Source: Trachelipus rathkii
Lineage: Eukaryota > Arthropoda > Malacostraca > Isopoda > Trachelipodidae
Length of the DNA: 22,500 nt
Assembly (NCBI GenBank): GCA_015478945.1
Contig: JABUQX010065645.1
Coordinates: forward strand, 1-22,500
Reading direction: 5' to 3'
This document shows positions 1-11,689 of the stretch, one piece after another (positions within the stretch are counted from its first letter, which is position 1; every line of letters starts with the position of its first letter). The translations under genes were made by a program, and so were the position numbers. The notes beneath the pieces are model-generated. The model was not told where the DNA came from. It saw nothing but the letters and a program-made list of their open reading frames with translations, and searched no databases.

Positions 1-91
1 AAAAAATGAATTGTTAAACTAAACTTATTCTCATAATTCAGTTAACCAACTTATTAAAGTATTTTTTGAGAGTGGTAAAAGCAAGCCACTT

Positions 92-350
<259 letters not shown>

Positions 351-563
351 TGCATAATAAAAGCTGCTTCCTGGACGTTAAAAGGAAAGAGAAAAATAAA
401 TTTGTATTAAAAAGACCAACAAATTATAAGAAATGAGCTTCACGAAATACCGAATAAATATAAAATAATCTGGTATACATAAAAACGGCTTGATGAAAAT
501 ATGATTAGTTTTCTCGAAGTATGCATATGTGACAAATGGGAATTTTATATTTTTATTGGAAGT

Positions 564-924
564 AATGTCTCAATACAATTTAAAGTGGATTTTCCAAAAT
601 ATCGTTAGTGAAGACGATGCTATAAAGTTTTACCAAAATTATAATTTCATACCAAAAAGTAAAAATATGCAAAAGGCATCATGAAATGGTTATAAAGTGT
701 AAAGATAAAAGAAAAATTTGCCGATGCCAAAAACAAGGTTGTAATGAAACTGTGCCAATTAGAGAACATACATGACTTGTTAACTCAAAATAATTTCTTT
801 TATATACTCATGGTGTAAGGAACTTACATCTATTAAATTCTGCGAAGAAGAATTAATAATTTCAAAAAATACAGCAGTAGATTTTAACAATTATTTACGA
901 GAGGTAAAATTAATAATGAGATAA
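564..924 (+). pseudogene. Merlin/ISXO2-like transposase, N-terminal part, frameshifted
   Basis: Three consecutive frames together read as one protein start. From ATG 564 the first frame gives MSQYNLKWIFQNIV and then DAIKFYQNYNFIPKSKN. After a shift near 668 a cysteine-rich stretch follows (CKRHHEMVIKCKDKRK, then CRCQKQGCNETVPIREHT). It is broken by TGA at 773-775 where the family normally has tryptophan. A further shift before about 800 opens the third frame with YSWCKELTSIKFCEEEL and SKNTAVDFNNYLREV, ending at TAA 922-924. This order (short helical leader, C/H zinc ribbon, then a helix-turn-helix-like segment ending in a D.NNYLRE-type motif) is that of Merlin (IS1016/ISXO2-like) transposases, which are cut-and-paste enzymes. 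The catalytic domain that should follow is missing, with the telomere-like array beginning 26 bp later. At least two frameshifts and one nonsense change make this a dead gene. Because each open piece is short, ORF scans with a length cutoff would miss it. Confidence 0.72.
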
Positions 925-950
925 GTTGAACCAACCTAAATTTAAAAGCA

Positions 951-1702
<752 letters not shown>

Positions 1703-2355
1703 GGCCAGCATCCCGAAAAGTTCAGGCATGTAACTAGAAAACTATAACATCTACCAGAAAATAAATAACATTTTTGATTTCAGGAAGTAATTTCATCGAA
1801 GAAACTTAAAAAAAATTTATTTTATTCTAATATTTATTAATAACATCTTAAATATTAGTAAAATATTACACCTCGCATTGTATGCTTTGATTGACCGATT
1901 TGACCTTGAAACCTCTATCCATCGTTCTCGAGTTCTCGAGGTGCCAAATAGCAATTTTTTTACGATTTGGAGAAGAAAATATTTTCTTTTATATCGCTTT
2001 TAGGGGTTTGAGGCCGACGGAGGGACGGAGGGAGACAGAAATCCCAAATCGGCGGCCGAGAAACCCCGACTCTCTCTATCGTTCTTGTTTACCCGGAGGT
2101 ATTCGTTAGTTTTAAAAAAAAAAATCAACATTTGGCAACCTTTGTTTGCTCAGTCTTAGTAAGCGAGCATGTTCGATTTCTCAAAAAACTAATTTTTTCA
2201 ACATTTTTAACAAATTTAATTTTTTAAAAAGCGTTATTTTTTTTATTTTTTTTAATTTCCGGGGTAAAAATGTCTCCTGATTTATAAAATGATATTTATT
2301 TTCGTGTAGCTGTTATAGTTTTTTAGTTACATGCCTGGCCTTTTCGGGATGCTGA

Positions 2356-2357
<2 letters not shown>
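1703..2357. mobile_element. Non-autonomous TIR element (MITE-like), TA-bounded
   Basis: The left end GGCCAGCATCCCGAAAAG and the reverse complement of the right end (GGTCAGCATCCCGAAAAG) match. The similarity continues inward for about 80 bp through CAGGCATGTAACTA and AAAACTATAACA to 1784 and 2275. The interior of about 490 bp has no credible long coding frame. It contains a GC-rich core (about 1996-2112) that recurs at 20.97-21.18 and 21.99-22.25 kb. Both ends abut TA arrays, consistent with a TA target-site duplication as in Tc1/mariner-type or other TA-inserting MITEs, but the arrays hide any longer duplication. No transposase is present, so any mobility would have been supplied elsewhere. 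Its superfamily cannot be set from this sequence. Confidence 0.8.
1996..2125 (+). repeat. GC-rich repeat core, copy 1
   Basis: This GC-rich island in AT-rich surroundings contains GGCGGCCGAGAAACCCCGAC, followed by TTTACCCGGAGGTATTCGTT and a run of A. The order GGCCGAG, CCCCGAC, CATCG/TATCG, ACCC, GTATTCGTT, A-run is shared with the copies at 21 and 22 kb. This copy is shorter at its left side. The A-run at the right would suit a retroposed (SINE-like) origin, but no tRNA or 5S promoter is clear. Confidence 0.6.

Positions 2358-2358
<1 letters not shown>

Positions 2359-2446
<88 letters not shown>
2359..2446. repeat. (TA)n microsatellite
   Basis: A pure TA run of about 88 bp between the right end of the second TIR element and a LINE family A fragment. 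Confidence 0.99.
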
Positions 2447-2449
<3 letters not shown>

Positions 2450-3235
2450 CATATTAGTATTTTCTGTACTGTAACTATCGAGTGTTAGTTTCGCGAGGTT
2501 TTTATTTTCGCGAAGTGTCAAATTTGACTCACAAGGACAAGGTGTGAAATTATGTTGAATGGTGCACAATTGGAACAGGTGTCTGAGTTTAAGTATTTAG
2601 GTTGTATATTGGATGAAAATGGAAAGGAAGATGCTGAGTGTTGTGGGAAAGTTGTGACTGTCAGGACCGATTAAATCTTTGGTGAATGCTAGGGGACTAA
2701 GTGTCGAGTGTGCGAGGATCTTGCATGAGGGTATGCTGGTACCGGTGTTAATGTATGGAAGTGAAACGACAGTATATAATAGTAGGTATAGATCTAAGGT
2801 GTTGGCTGGTAAGATGGATAATCTTAGGGATGTGTTAGGTGTGAGGAAGATCGATAAAATGAGGAATGAACGGATTAGGGAGATATGTGAAGTTGCAAAA
2901 GGTGTAAATGAGAGAATAACTGAGAATGTATTGAGATGGTTTGGTCATGTGGAGAGGATGAATGGAAGTCGGTTGGTCAAGCGAGTGAACAGAGGAGTGT
3001 GTGTTGGAAACCGACCGACTGGAAGACCAAAGAAGAAGTGAATTGAGTGTAAGAGAATGTTTGAGAGATAGGAATGTTGACTTGGTGCAAGCGAAAAGAA
3101 TGGTGATTAATAGGAATGAATGGCGTGGTTTTGTGAGGGGGTGTGGCTGTGGGCCTGGCCCAGGGGATGAACCCTGCAATTACGACATACTACAGTGAGT
3201 GATTGTCACGAAATATGAAGTTTTAGAGCGGATAC
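2447..3235 (+). mobile_element. LINE family A, 5'-truncated copy 1 (3' end)
   Basis: Coding remains of a non-LTR retrotransposon C-terminus run from about 2541 to 3198 and are followed by a short tail. Around 3157-3178 it shares CCAGGGGATGAACCCT-type sequence with the minus-strand copy ending near 11.69 kb, so the two belong to one family and both retain the 3' end. The 5' side stops within 100 bp of a TA array. The 2447-2530 stretch (GGCATATTAGT, TTTTCGCGAAG) is not clearly LINE and may be the end of a different element. Confidence 0.8.
2541..3198 (+). pseudogene. Non-LTR reverse transcriptase, C-terminal region
   Basis: The sequence reads first as QLEQVSEFKYLGCILDENG (the FKYLG motif after the RT palm). 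After a frameshift near 2660-2680 come ARILHEGMLVPVLMYGSET, RWFGHVERMNGSRLVKRVN and GRPKKK. After a stop and another shift at about 3040 follow RECLRDRNVDLVQAKRMV and NEWRGFVRG. These are the conserved thumb and C-terminal landmarks (YGSET, RWFGHVERM, GRP.K) of RTE-like LINE polyproteins, which copy their RNA into DNA at a nicked target. The catalytic palm with YADD lies upstream and is absent. At least two frame breaks make this a dead copy. The clade call (RTE-like) rests on motif resemblance only. Confidence 0.85.
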
Positions 3236-3800
<565 letters not shown>

Positions 3801-3809
3801 TATTTTCAG

Positions 3810-3927
3810 CTGCTGTAAGGAGTAATCATTTGGCAAGTGCTGCATCAGATGTTGAAATTGAAAAGGCAGTGGAAGAATGGTTGAGCAGGGTTGTTGACCG
3901 ATTGCCAAGAAAGAAAATCCTGTGCAA
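3810..3927 (+). CDS. Candidate internal exon or mariner-like scrap
   Basis: After TATTTTCAG (3801-3809) a 118-bp open stretch reads AVRSNHLASAASDVEIEKAV and then EEWLSRVVDRLPRKKILC. It ends at a GTAAGA donor-like signal at 3928. The composition is clearly richer in coding-type codons than the surroundings. Read as an exon, it enters after the first base of a codon and leaves two bases of a codon behind, a phase that fits the acceptor at 11,482. The alternative is a mobile-element remnant: the SD.EIEKAVEEWL pattern resembles the C-terminal region of mariner-type transposases, where a D.EV..AV..WL motif is common. I do not recognise the host gene if there is one. Confidence 0.35.
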
Positions 3928-4050
3928 GTAAGAGGCTATTGAAACAGTATTTGATAAGACATAATAAACTCAATTATCCTTCCAACAGCTTTGCCATGAT
4001 TAAAACCCAATTCACACAGTGAACCACCATTAATACCTTACATCTCATGC

Positions 4051-4140
4051 ATGCACGAATCATAAAGGTCATAATTGAAAACTGGTAATCATCAATTAGA
4101 ATCACTTGGCCTTGCATACAAAATCGCATTCATTAGTTCC
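4051..4140 (+). repeat. ~90-bp direct repeat, left copy
   Basis: CATGCACGAATCATAA through AATTGAAAACTGGTAATCAT and CACTTGGCCTTGCATA to ATTAGTTC is repeated at 5203-5295 in the same orientation with a few changes. The two copies flank the duplicated block at 4150-5190. Confidence 0.9.
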
Positions 4141-4397
4141 AGGGTTGGCATTGATTAAATCAAATTGATTTAATCAGTTGATTAAATCAAGTGATTTTTT
4201 TATGAAAAAATCATGATTTTTTTGATTTATTTGATTTTTTTGATTTTTTTAGGCAATTTTTTTTTCTAAATTAATAATTATTACTAGTTATCACCTGATT
4301 AATGATAAGTATATTTCATCTATATAATAAGCAAATTCATCAATGTAGTTTCCAATCATTTTCAATAAAGATATAAATAAAAAATTAGATTACTCAG

Positions 4398-4494
<97 letters not shown>

Positions 4495-4680
4495 AAAAAG
4501 AAAATTATATATATAATATAAGGTATATAATATATGATATTATACAGTATATATATAATTTAAATAACTTAATTAAACTAAATAATAATTATACTTACTA
4601 AACTTATTATTAATTAGGTAATAATTAGGATTATTTACTAATTTTATCATAATAATAATAAAAAGGCAATTTGTGCCTAA
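4141..4680 (+). repeat. Tandem duplicated block, unit 1
   Basis: It begins CAGGGTTGGCATTGATT and a GATTTTTT-rich tract, continues with AATAATTATTACTAGTTATC (from about 4272), a TA array (4402-4488), and TTAAATAACTTAATTAAACT (from about 4558), and ends near AAAAAGGC. The same order recurs in 4680-5192. No coding sequence is visible. The CAGGG start resembles hAT-type ends, but no convincing matching end was found. Confidence 0.85.
4402..4488. repeat. (TA)n within unit 1
   Basis: A pure TA run of about 87 bp. At the same place in unit 2 the array is roughly twice as long and interrupted. Confidence 0.98.
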
Positions 4681-5192
<512 letters not shown>

Positions 5193-5202
5193 GATTTATG
5201 CA

Positions 5203-5295
5203 TGCACGAATCATAATTGGCATAATTGAAAACTGGTAATCATCAATTAGAATCACTTGGCCTTGCATAAAAAATCACCAACTTGATTAGTTCAC
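5203..5295 (+). repeat. ~90-bp direct repeat, right copy
   Basis: This is the same sequence as 4051-4140 in the same orientation. The homology stops at ATTAGTTC, after which ACATCCCTAAC follows here and CAGGGTTGG follows in the left copy. Confidence 0.9.
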
Positions 5296-5299
5296 ATCC

Positions 5300-6320
5300 C
5301 TAACATAGTCATTATAATTTTCTAATCCGATATTTTCATTTGATATTTTGTCGTAATGTACTCTTGGGACTCATTGCCGTTGATCCCAAAGGGTCCGTGT
5401 GAGTTCTTCAGGGGGCTGCAGCTCCCTGTCAAGTTTTTTAAGAACCTGCATGAACAAAGACAATTTTTTATATTATATGTTTTTTTGCTTGATTCAGAAC
5501 AAGCGGTAGATTTTCAATATGGTAACCAAATATACGGCTTTAGATTTTATAACTTTTCATAATAATCTATAAACTTGTACCGTATGTCATTTTATTAATA
5601 GGGAAAATTAAAACAAAAAGGTTTATAAATTATATTTGAATTTTACATGATCAAAACGCTAAACAGATAGGCCTAGATATTTATTTCCTAGCTTACTAAT
5701 TACAAAACAATTTAAATATAGTAGGCTAAACTGTAGCTTATTAATTAAATATGTTAACTGAAAAGTAAAATAATATTAAAATTCCTTAAGGTTAATTTAA
5801 TTTCATTTTATAATTTATAATAATTCCAAAAATGTTTATCCAGATTGTGAAAAACTAGCTATCTATGCCGATAAAGATTTTTGCTGCTGAATAATCAGTG
5901 CAACACTAATATATTTATATCTTAATTTCAGGAGGAACAGTAAATGATAATTTGAAGATGCTCATCAAATCCTATTTTCAAGAGAAGAACAATTATGATA
6001 ATTATTTTTTATTTAAAATTAATAACTTTTTATGTTTTTCTTGCATATTTTATATGCATTTTTTAAACATGCCAGCCGTCCTTCAGTTTTGTTTTTAAAA
6101 GGTTTATTTTTATTATGCTTTTTTCAGAAGTATTTTTCATTTCAAATGTTAAATTATGTTTAACAGAAGATTTTGTGTTTGTTAATGAAATGTTTTTTGT
6201 GCAATATTTTTTATATATACTACTCGTCAAAATGACGAAAAATACTGCTCAAATGACGTTCAGAGGGTGCAGGAAGGACCAGTTGGCTATGTAACTTTAC
6301 TAGGTTACTAGGTTTTACAG
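5300..6320. other. AT-rich unique-looking stretch, no gene
   Basis: Most of it is intron-like. Two pieces stand out. 5356-5460 is less AT-rich and includes the near-palindrome CAGGGGGCTGCAGCTCCCTG. 5932-6099 follows a TTTCAG acceptor-like signal and stays open for 55 codons (starting GGTVNDNLKMLIKSYFQEK), but it soon becomes Phe/Asn/Tyr-rich like random AT-rich DNA. I do not call either as a gene. Confidence 0.5.
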
Positions 6321-6324
6321 TTGT

Positions 6325-6365
6325 CACCGCCGCTCACGGGCAGAGCCGTATGCAAGGAGGGGGTG
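6325..6365 (-). mobile_element. Very short 3' end of a jockey/CR1-like LINE (candidate)
   Basis: CGCTCACGGGCAGAGCC...AAGGAGGG resembles ACTCACGGGCAATGCC...AAGGAGGG at 14,978-15,014, which lies at the 3' end of the minus-strand LINE there. Read on the minus strand both give a GCCCGTGAG(C/T)GG(C/T)GGT terminus. A 40-bp scrap of this kind would be an extreme 5' truncation. Confidence 0.45.
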
Positions 6366-6367
<2 letters not shown>

Positions 6368-6452
<85 letters not shown>

Positions 6453-6488
6453 TTATATATATATATAAATAAATATATATATATATAT

Positions 6489-6542
<54 letters not shown>
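6368..6542. repeat. Interrupted (TA)n array
   Basis: Long TA runs are separated by TTTTT, an AAATAAA block and a GAG near 6489-6491. The total is about 175 bp. Confidence 0.98.
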
Positions 6543-6548
<6 letters not shown>

Positions 6549-6859
6549 ACAAATTTTGTTTTTTAAAAATTTAAGAAATTGTAAATTTTGATTTTGTAAC
6601 AATGGGAATGTTTGTTTCATATTTTTTAAAATGATAAAATTAAAAGGTTATATTACTTACCCTAAAGTTTGTTTGTTTCCGATGGATTTTCAATTAAGTT
6701 ATTGCATTGAGAATCGAGAAGCTTACATTTTTCAAAGAATGGTTTTTTTATTCATTAGTTTATTTTATTTTATTTAGTTTAGTTTATTTTATTCAATGTT
6801 TTTTTATTCATTTTTTTATTTAATGTTTTTTTTTAATGGTTCATTTTATTAATCCGATA
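6543..6859. other. T-rich spacer
   Basis: This contains short TTTATT/TTTAG-type repeats (about 6740-6830) and no coding or RNA signal. Confidence 0.6.
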
Positions 6860-7335
6860 CATATACTATCCCACTATTTGTAAAATGTCCACTTTTTGAA
6901 GGCAAAATGCATGTTTTTTGGATGCCTTATAGATAACTAAAACATGTAAAGGATAGATTAATTGGTTGTCTGATAGGTATAGTTTTGAAACATTGTCGGG
7001 ATACCAGATTGATATTATAGACATCCAAGGGATATATATTTCCATTTTATTTATCCGATTGATATTCATTATTTGTAAAATGTCAGCTTTTTGGATGCAA
7101 AATGTGTTTTTTGAATGCCTAATAGATAATTAACCATTCATCTAAAGGATAGATAAATCGGATGTCTGATAGGTACGGTTTCGAAGCAGCGTCAGAATAC
7201 CGGATTTTAAATATAGACGTCAAATTGATATCCATTTTATTCCTTGCAATTGTCCTATTCATTGCAAAATGTCCAACTTCTTTAATGCCTAATGGATACC
7301 CAGGATATTCATCTATCCCTTAAAGCTTAAATGAA
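6860..7335 (-). repeat. ~196-bp satellite, two and a half units, inverted arm
   Basis: Unit landmarks TTTGTAAAATGTC...CTTTTTGGATGC recur at 6877, 7072 and (degenerate, TTGCAAAATGTCC) 7262, giving spacings of 195 and 190 bp. Each unit then carries TAGATAA, GTCTGATAGGTA(C/T)(A/G)GTTT and GACATCCAAGGGATAT-like strings. These are the reverse complement of the units at 7364-8066. By eye the units are about 70-80% alike. Confidence 0.88.
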
Positions 7336-8066
7336 CGTTTTGGACTTTTGGGTAACTTTTAAGCATCCAAAAAGAGGACATTTTACAAATAATTAGACAA
7401 TTGGAAGGAATAAAATGGAGATCTCTTGGACATCAAAAATATTTAAATCCGGTATCCCGACGATGCTTCAAAACGATACCTGTCGGACAACCAATTTATC
7501 TATCCATAGGATGTATGTTTTGGTTGTCCAATATGCATCCAAAAAAGATACTTTATGCATCCAAAAAGCGGACATTTGACAAACAAAAGGTATATAAATT
7601 GGACAAATAAATGGATATCCCTTGGCTGTGCATAATATTTTACCTCCGGTATCCCAACGATGTTTCAAAGCGATACCTATCGGGCAACCTATTTATCTAT
7701 CCATTGGATGTATGTTTTGGTTGTCCATTAGGCATCCAAAAAACATACTTTATGCATCCAAAAAGCGGACATTTGACAAACAAAAGATATATAAATTGGA
7801 CAAATTGATGAATATCCCTTGGATGTCCATAATAATTTCAATCCGGTATCCCTACGATGTTAAAAAACAATGCCTATCGGACAACTTTATTTATCTATCC
7901 AATGGATGAATGTTTTTGGTTGTCCATTAGGCAACCAAAAAGTATACTATATGCATCCAAAAAGCGGACATTTGACAAACAAAAGGTATATAAATTGGAC
8001 AAATGGATGGATATCCCTTGGACACTTTTTACATCCAAGAATTGCAACGTTTGGATATCCAATTGA
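7336..8066 (+). repeat. ~196-bp satellite, about 3.5 units, direct arm
   Basis: GCATCCAAAAAGCGGACATT (or close) occurs at 7364, 7557, 7754 and 7953, spacings of 193, 197 and 199 bp. Between them lie CGATACCT(A/G)TCGG and TTTATCTATCCA(T/A). GGTTGTCCA follows, and GATATCCCTTGG closes the unit. The 7557, 7754 and 7953 copies are the best preserved. Open frames of 60-95 codons here are by-products of a unit length close to a multiple of three with few stops; they shift frame between units and lack family resemblance. I do not recognise the satellite. Confidence 0.9.
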
Positions 8067-8085
8067 TAAGTTTATTGTTGTGTTA

Positions 8086-8428
<343 letters not shown>

Positions 8429-8448
8429 TGAAAGTTAATCCTTACCGA

Positions 8449-8451
<3 letters not shown>

Positions 8452-8489
<38 letters not shown>

Positions 8490-8494
8490 GAGAA

Positions 8495-8580
<86 letters not shown>
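8452..8580. repeat. Two (TA)n runs
   Basis: A short TA run (8452-8487 with GTATATATAGAG) and then an 80-bp pure run (8499-8580). Confidence 0.98.
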
Positions 8581-8583
<3 letters not shown>

Positions 8584-8704
8584 ATAACCTCTAAATTAAT
8601 ATTTAATTGATAATAATAATTACAAATTAATTTATTCATTAATTATAATATGGTTAAAACAATGAAAGATAAAAAAGAAAAAAATAATCCTTCAAATAAC
8701 TTAT

Positions 8705-8706
<2 letters not shown>

Positions 8707-8786
<80 letters not shown>

Positions 8787-8802
8787 ATATATATATGCAA
8801 CG

Positions 8803-8848
<46 letters not shown>
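8707..8848. repeat. Two (TA)n runs separated by a short linker
   Basis: TA runs lie at about 8707-8783 and 8808-8848, with CCTATATATATATGCAACG between them. Confidence 0.98.
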
Positions 8849-8855
<7 letters not shown>

Positions 8856-8859
8856 ATTC

Positions 8860-8937
8860 CGCACCTTATGGGTATTGCCCTATTCTAGAAGGGAAATGCT
8901 CTAACATCCTGATTAGGGGTCGAACCCTAGACCCTTC
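8860..8937 (-). repeat. Possible tRNA-derived SINE scrap
   Basis: On the minus strand GGGTTCGACCCC (8916-8927) resembles a B box / T arm. GTTAGAGCATTTCCCTTCTAGAA (split here by about 15 bases from it) resembles the end of a D arm plus an anticodon arm. In a true tRNA the D arm comes before the T arm, but here the order is reversed, so this would have to be the junction of two partial copies. No full cloverleaf can be drawn, so this is weak. Confidence 0.22.
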
Positions 8938-9635
<698 letters not shown>

Positions 9636-9652
9636 ATGTGTGTGTGTGTGTG

Positions 9653-9980
9653 ATACCAGAGATGAAGTGAAAGAAAAAAAAGAAACCGTGATTCAGAGAA
9701 GGAAAATTTCAACATTATCTCCTCGAAGATGTCCACAAGACTGCCCTGCACTTTTTAAGACAACTTTTCTGACATTCAAGCCCTATCCTGTGGCATTTCC
9801 AAGATGCCCACCGGGCTTCTCTTTGGTCGGTATTTTAAACTGGGGCACGTCTCTCCTTGGTCGTCTGACAATCAACTTTTTTTTTCTATGCATGGGCCAT
9901 GGACAACCTCTTTCTTTTAGGGAAACCAAATCAACGCCATGAAATATTTCAAAAACGTATGAAATCTTACAGAAGAATAA
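9653..9980. other. Unique-looking stretch, gene status unclear
   Basis: This is markedly less AT-rich than its surroundings. An open frame from 9640 to 9942 covers it, but the first codons come from (TG)n and the product (proline- and cysteine-containing, with no known motif) matches nothing I recognise. No splice signals bracket it cleanly. I leave it as non-coding of unknown origin. Confidence 0.4.
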
Positions 9981-9984
9981 GAAA

Positions 9985-10740
<756 letters not shown>

Positions 10741-11081
10741 TAGCAAAATCCTTAGATATATCTTTCGAGTAAGGCTGTCTCTGAGATCTAATCAAAGATG
10801 GGTGATATTTGTCGTTTGAGAAAAACAAAATATAGATATGCTTATAGTGAATAGTTAAATAGTGTATATCTTGATGTCCTGAAGTTGGGACTTACATGGA
10901 TGAATAATTGCCAACATTATCCTAAATAAGATTATCTTTTGGGATTTTTCAGTCTGAAGATTGTCTTGTCTCATATTCGTTTTAGGCTGGTAGTTATCAA
11001 ATGCGAAGTATTTGCGAAACAAAGATTATTTGTTAAGCAAATGAAAGAAATTAAAGAGGGTGATTATGATATGTTTTTCAC

Positions 11082-11085
<4 letters not shown>
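10741..11085. other. Unique-looking AT-rich stretch
   Basis: No gene is called. 10,953-11,085 follows acceptor-like TTTTTCAG (and TTTTAG at 10,985), and stays open with LVVIKCEVFAKQRLF and KQMKEIKEGDYDMFF before running into (GA)n. It could be an exon, but it has no recognised homology and no convincing donor. Confidence 0.35.

Positions 11086-11114
<29 letters not shown>
11086..11114. repeat. (GA)n tract
   Basis: About 28 bp of GA. Together with the (CT)n tract at 11,196 it makes an inverted pair about 80 bp apart. Confidence 0.97.
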
Positions 11115-11194
11115 TACGAAGTAACGTTTTAAACAGATAATAATCGATTTTATCTGTATCACATAAAATGAAATTTTGTGCTGACTATGACTAG

Positions 11195-11195
<1 letters not shown>

Positions 11196-11273
<78 letters not shown>

Positions 11274-11275
11274 CC

Positions 11276-11308
<33 letters not shown>
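11196..11308. repeat. Compound (CT)n-(TA)n array
   Basis: About 33 bp of CT passes directly into about 42 bp of TA (to 11,271), then AACCAAC and a further TA run to 11,308. Confidence 0.98.
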
Positions 11309-11309
<1 letters not shown>

Positions 11310-11381
11310 CAATAATAATAATAATATGTATAATAATAATTATAATAACCTTTATACTTCTTCTACTACTTTGCTGCTCTT

Positions 11382-11388
<7 letters not shown>

Positions 11389-11425
<37 letters not shown>

Positions 11426-11442
11426 GAGTATATATATATATT
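11389..11442. repeat. Short (TA)n runs
   Basis: TA from about 11,389 to 11,422, AATGAG, then TA to about 11,441. It lies just upstream of the polypyrimidine tract of the candidate acceptor at 11,480. Confidence 0.95.
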
Positions 11443-11481
11443 TCTTTCTTTTTTGCTTTAATCTTCCTTTTTTTGCTTTAG

Positions 11482-11602
11482 GACTGGAATTGAGATTAGA
11501 TATCATGCTGCATCTTCGGAAAGAAAAGCAGTAGAAGAAGAATATGACAAAGTCGAAAGAAGGAAAGCCCAGCCTTACCGCCCCCTCTGTACCATTAATT
11601 AG
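11482..11602 (+). CDS. Candidate 3'-terminal coding exon, unknown gene
   Basis: A T-rich tract (about 11,443-11,478) ends in GCTTTAG at 11,481, a good splice acceptor. The next 121 bp are one base plus 39 codons and TAG at 11,600-11,602, followed at once by an in-frame TGA. The peptide starts TGIEIRYHAASSERKAVEEE, continues YDKVERRKAQPYRPLCTIN, and looks like a charged helix followed by a short tail. Base composition is near balance, unlike the neighbouring AT-rich DNA. A minus-strand LINE 3' end begins about 40 bp after the stop, perhaps in the 3' untranslated region. The acceptor needs two codon bases from the preceding exon, which the block ending at 3927 would supply, but a link is only a possibility. 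I do not recognise the protein, and no polyadenylation signal is evident. Confidence 0.38.
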
Positions 11603-11689
11603 TGAGAACTCGTCACAGACAGAAAATCCACCCTAGAGCTTCATGGGACCGCGACGGACCCTCACTATGGTAAATCGTCAGTGTAAGGG

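Noticed and set aside
5356..5562. A 68-codon plus-strand frame near the CAGGGGGCTGCAG palindrome.
   Set aside because: Half of it is AT-rich random-looking sequence, and I find no family match or exon borders.
5932..6099. A 55-codon open frame after a TTTCAG acceptor-like signal.
   Set aside because: After about 20 residues it becomes Phe/Tyr/Asn-rich as expected from AT-rich DNA, and its phase does not fit the block at 3810-3927 without an immediate stop.
6860..8066. Repeated ~200-bp units as a CRISPR-like array.
   Set aside because: The whole unit repeats without distinct spacers, units are diverged and change orientation, and the DNA is eukaryotic; it is a satellite.
7401..8066. Open frames of 65-95 codons in the satellite as a tandem-repeat protein.
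   Set aside because: Unit lengths (193, 197, 199) do not hold a constant frame, stops recur in every unit and no domain is recognisable.
9640..9942. A 100-codon plus-strand frame in a less AT-rich stretch.
   Set aside because: Its start is in a (TG)n run, the protein has no recognised motif and there are no clear splice borders; kept only as an unassigned stretch.
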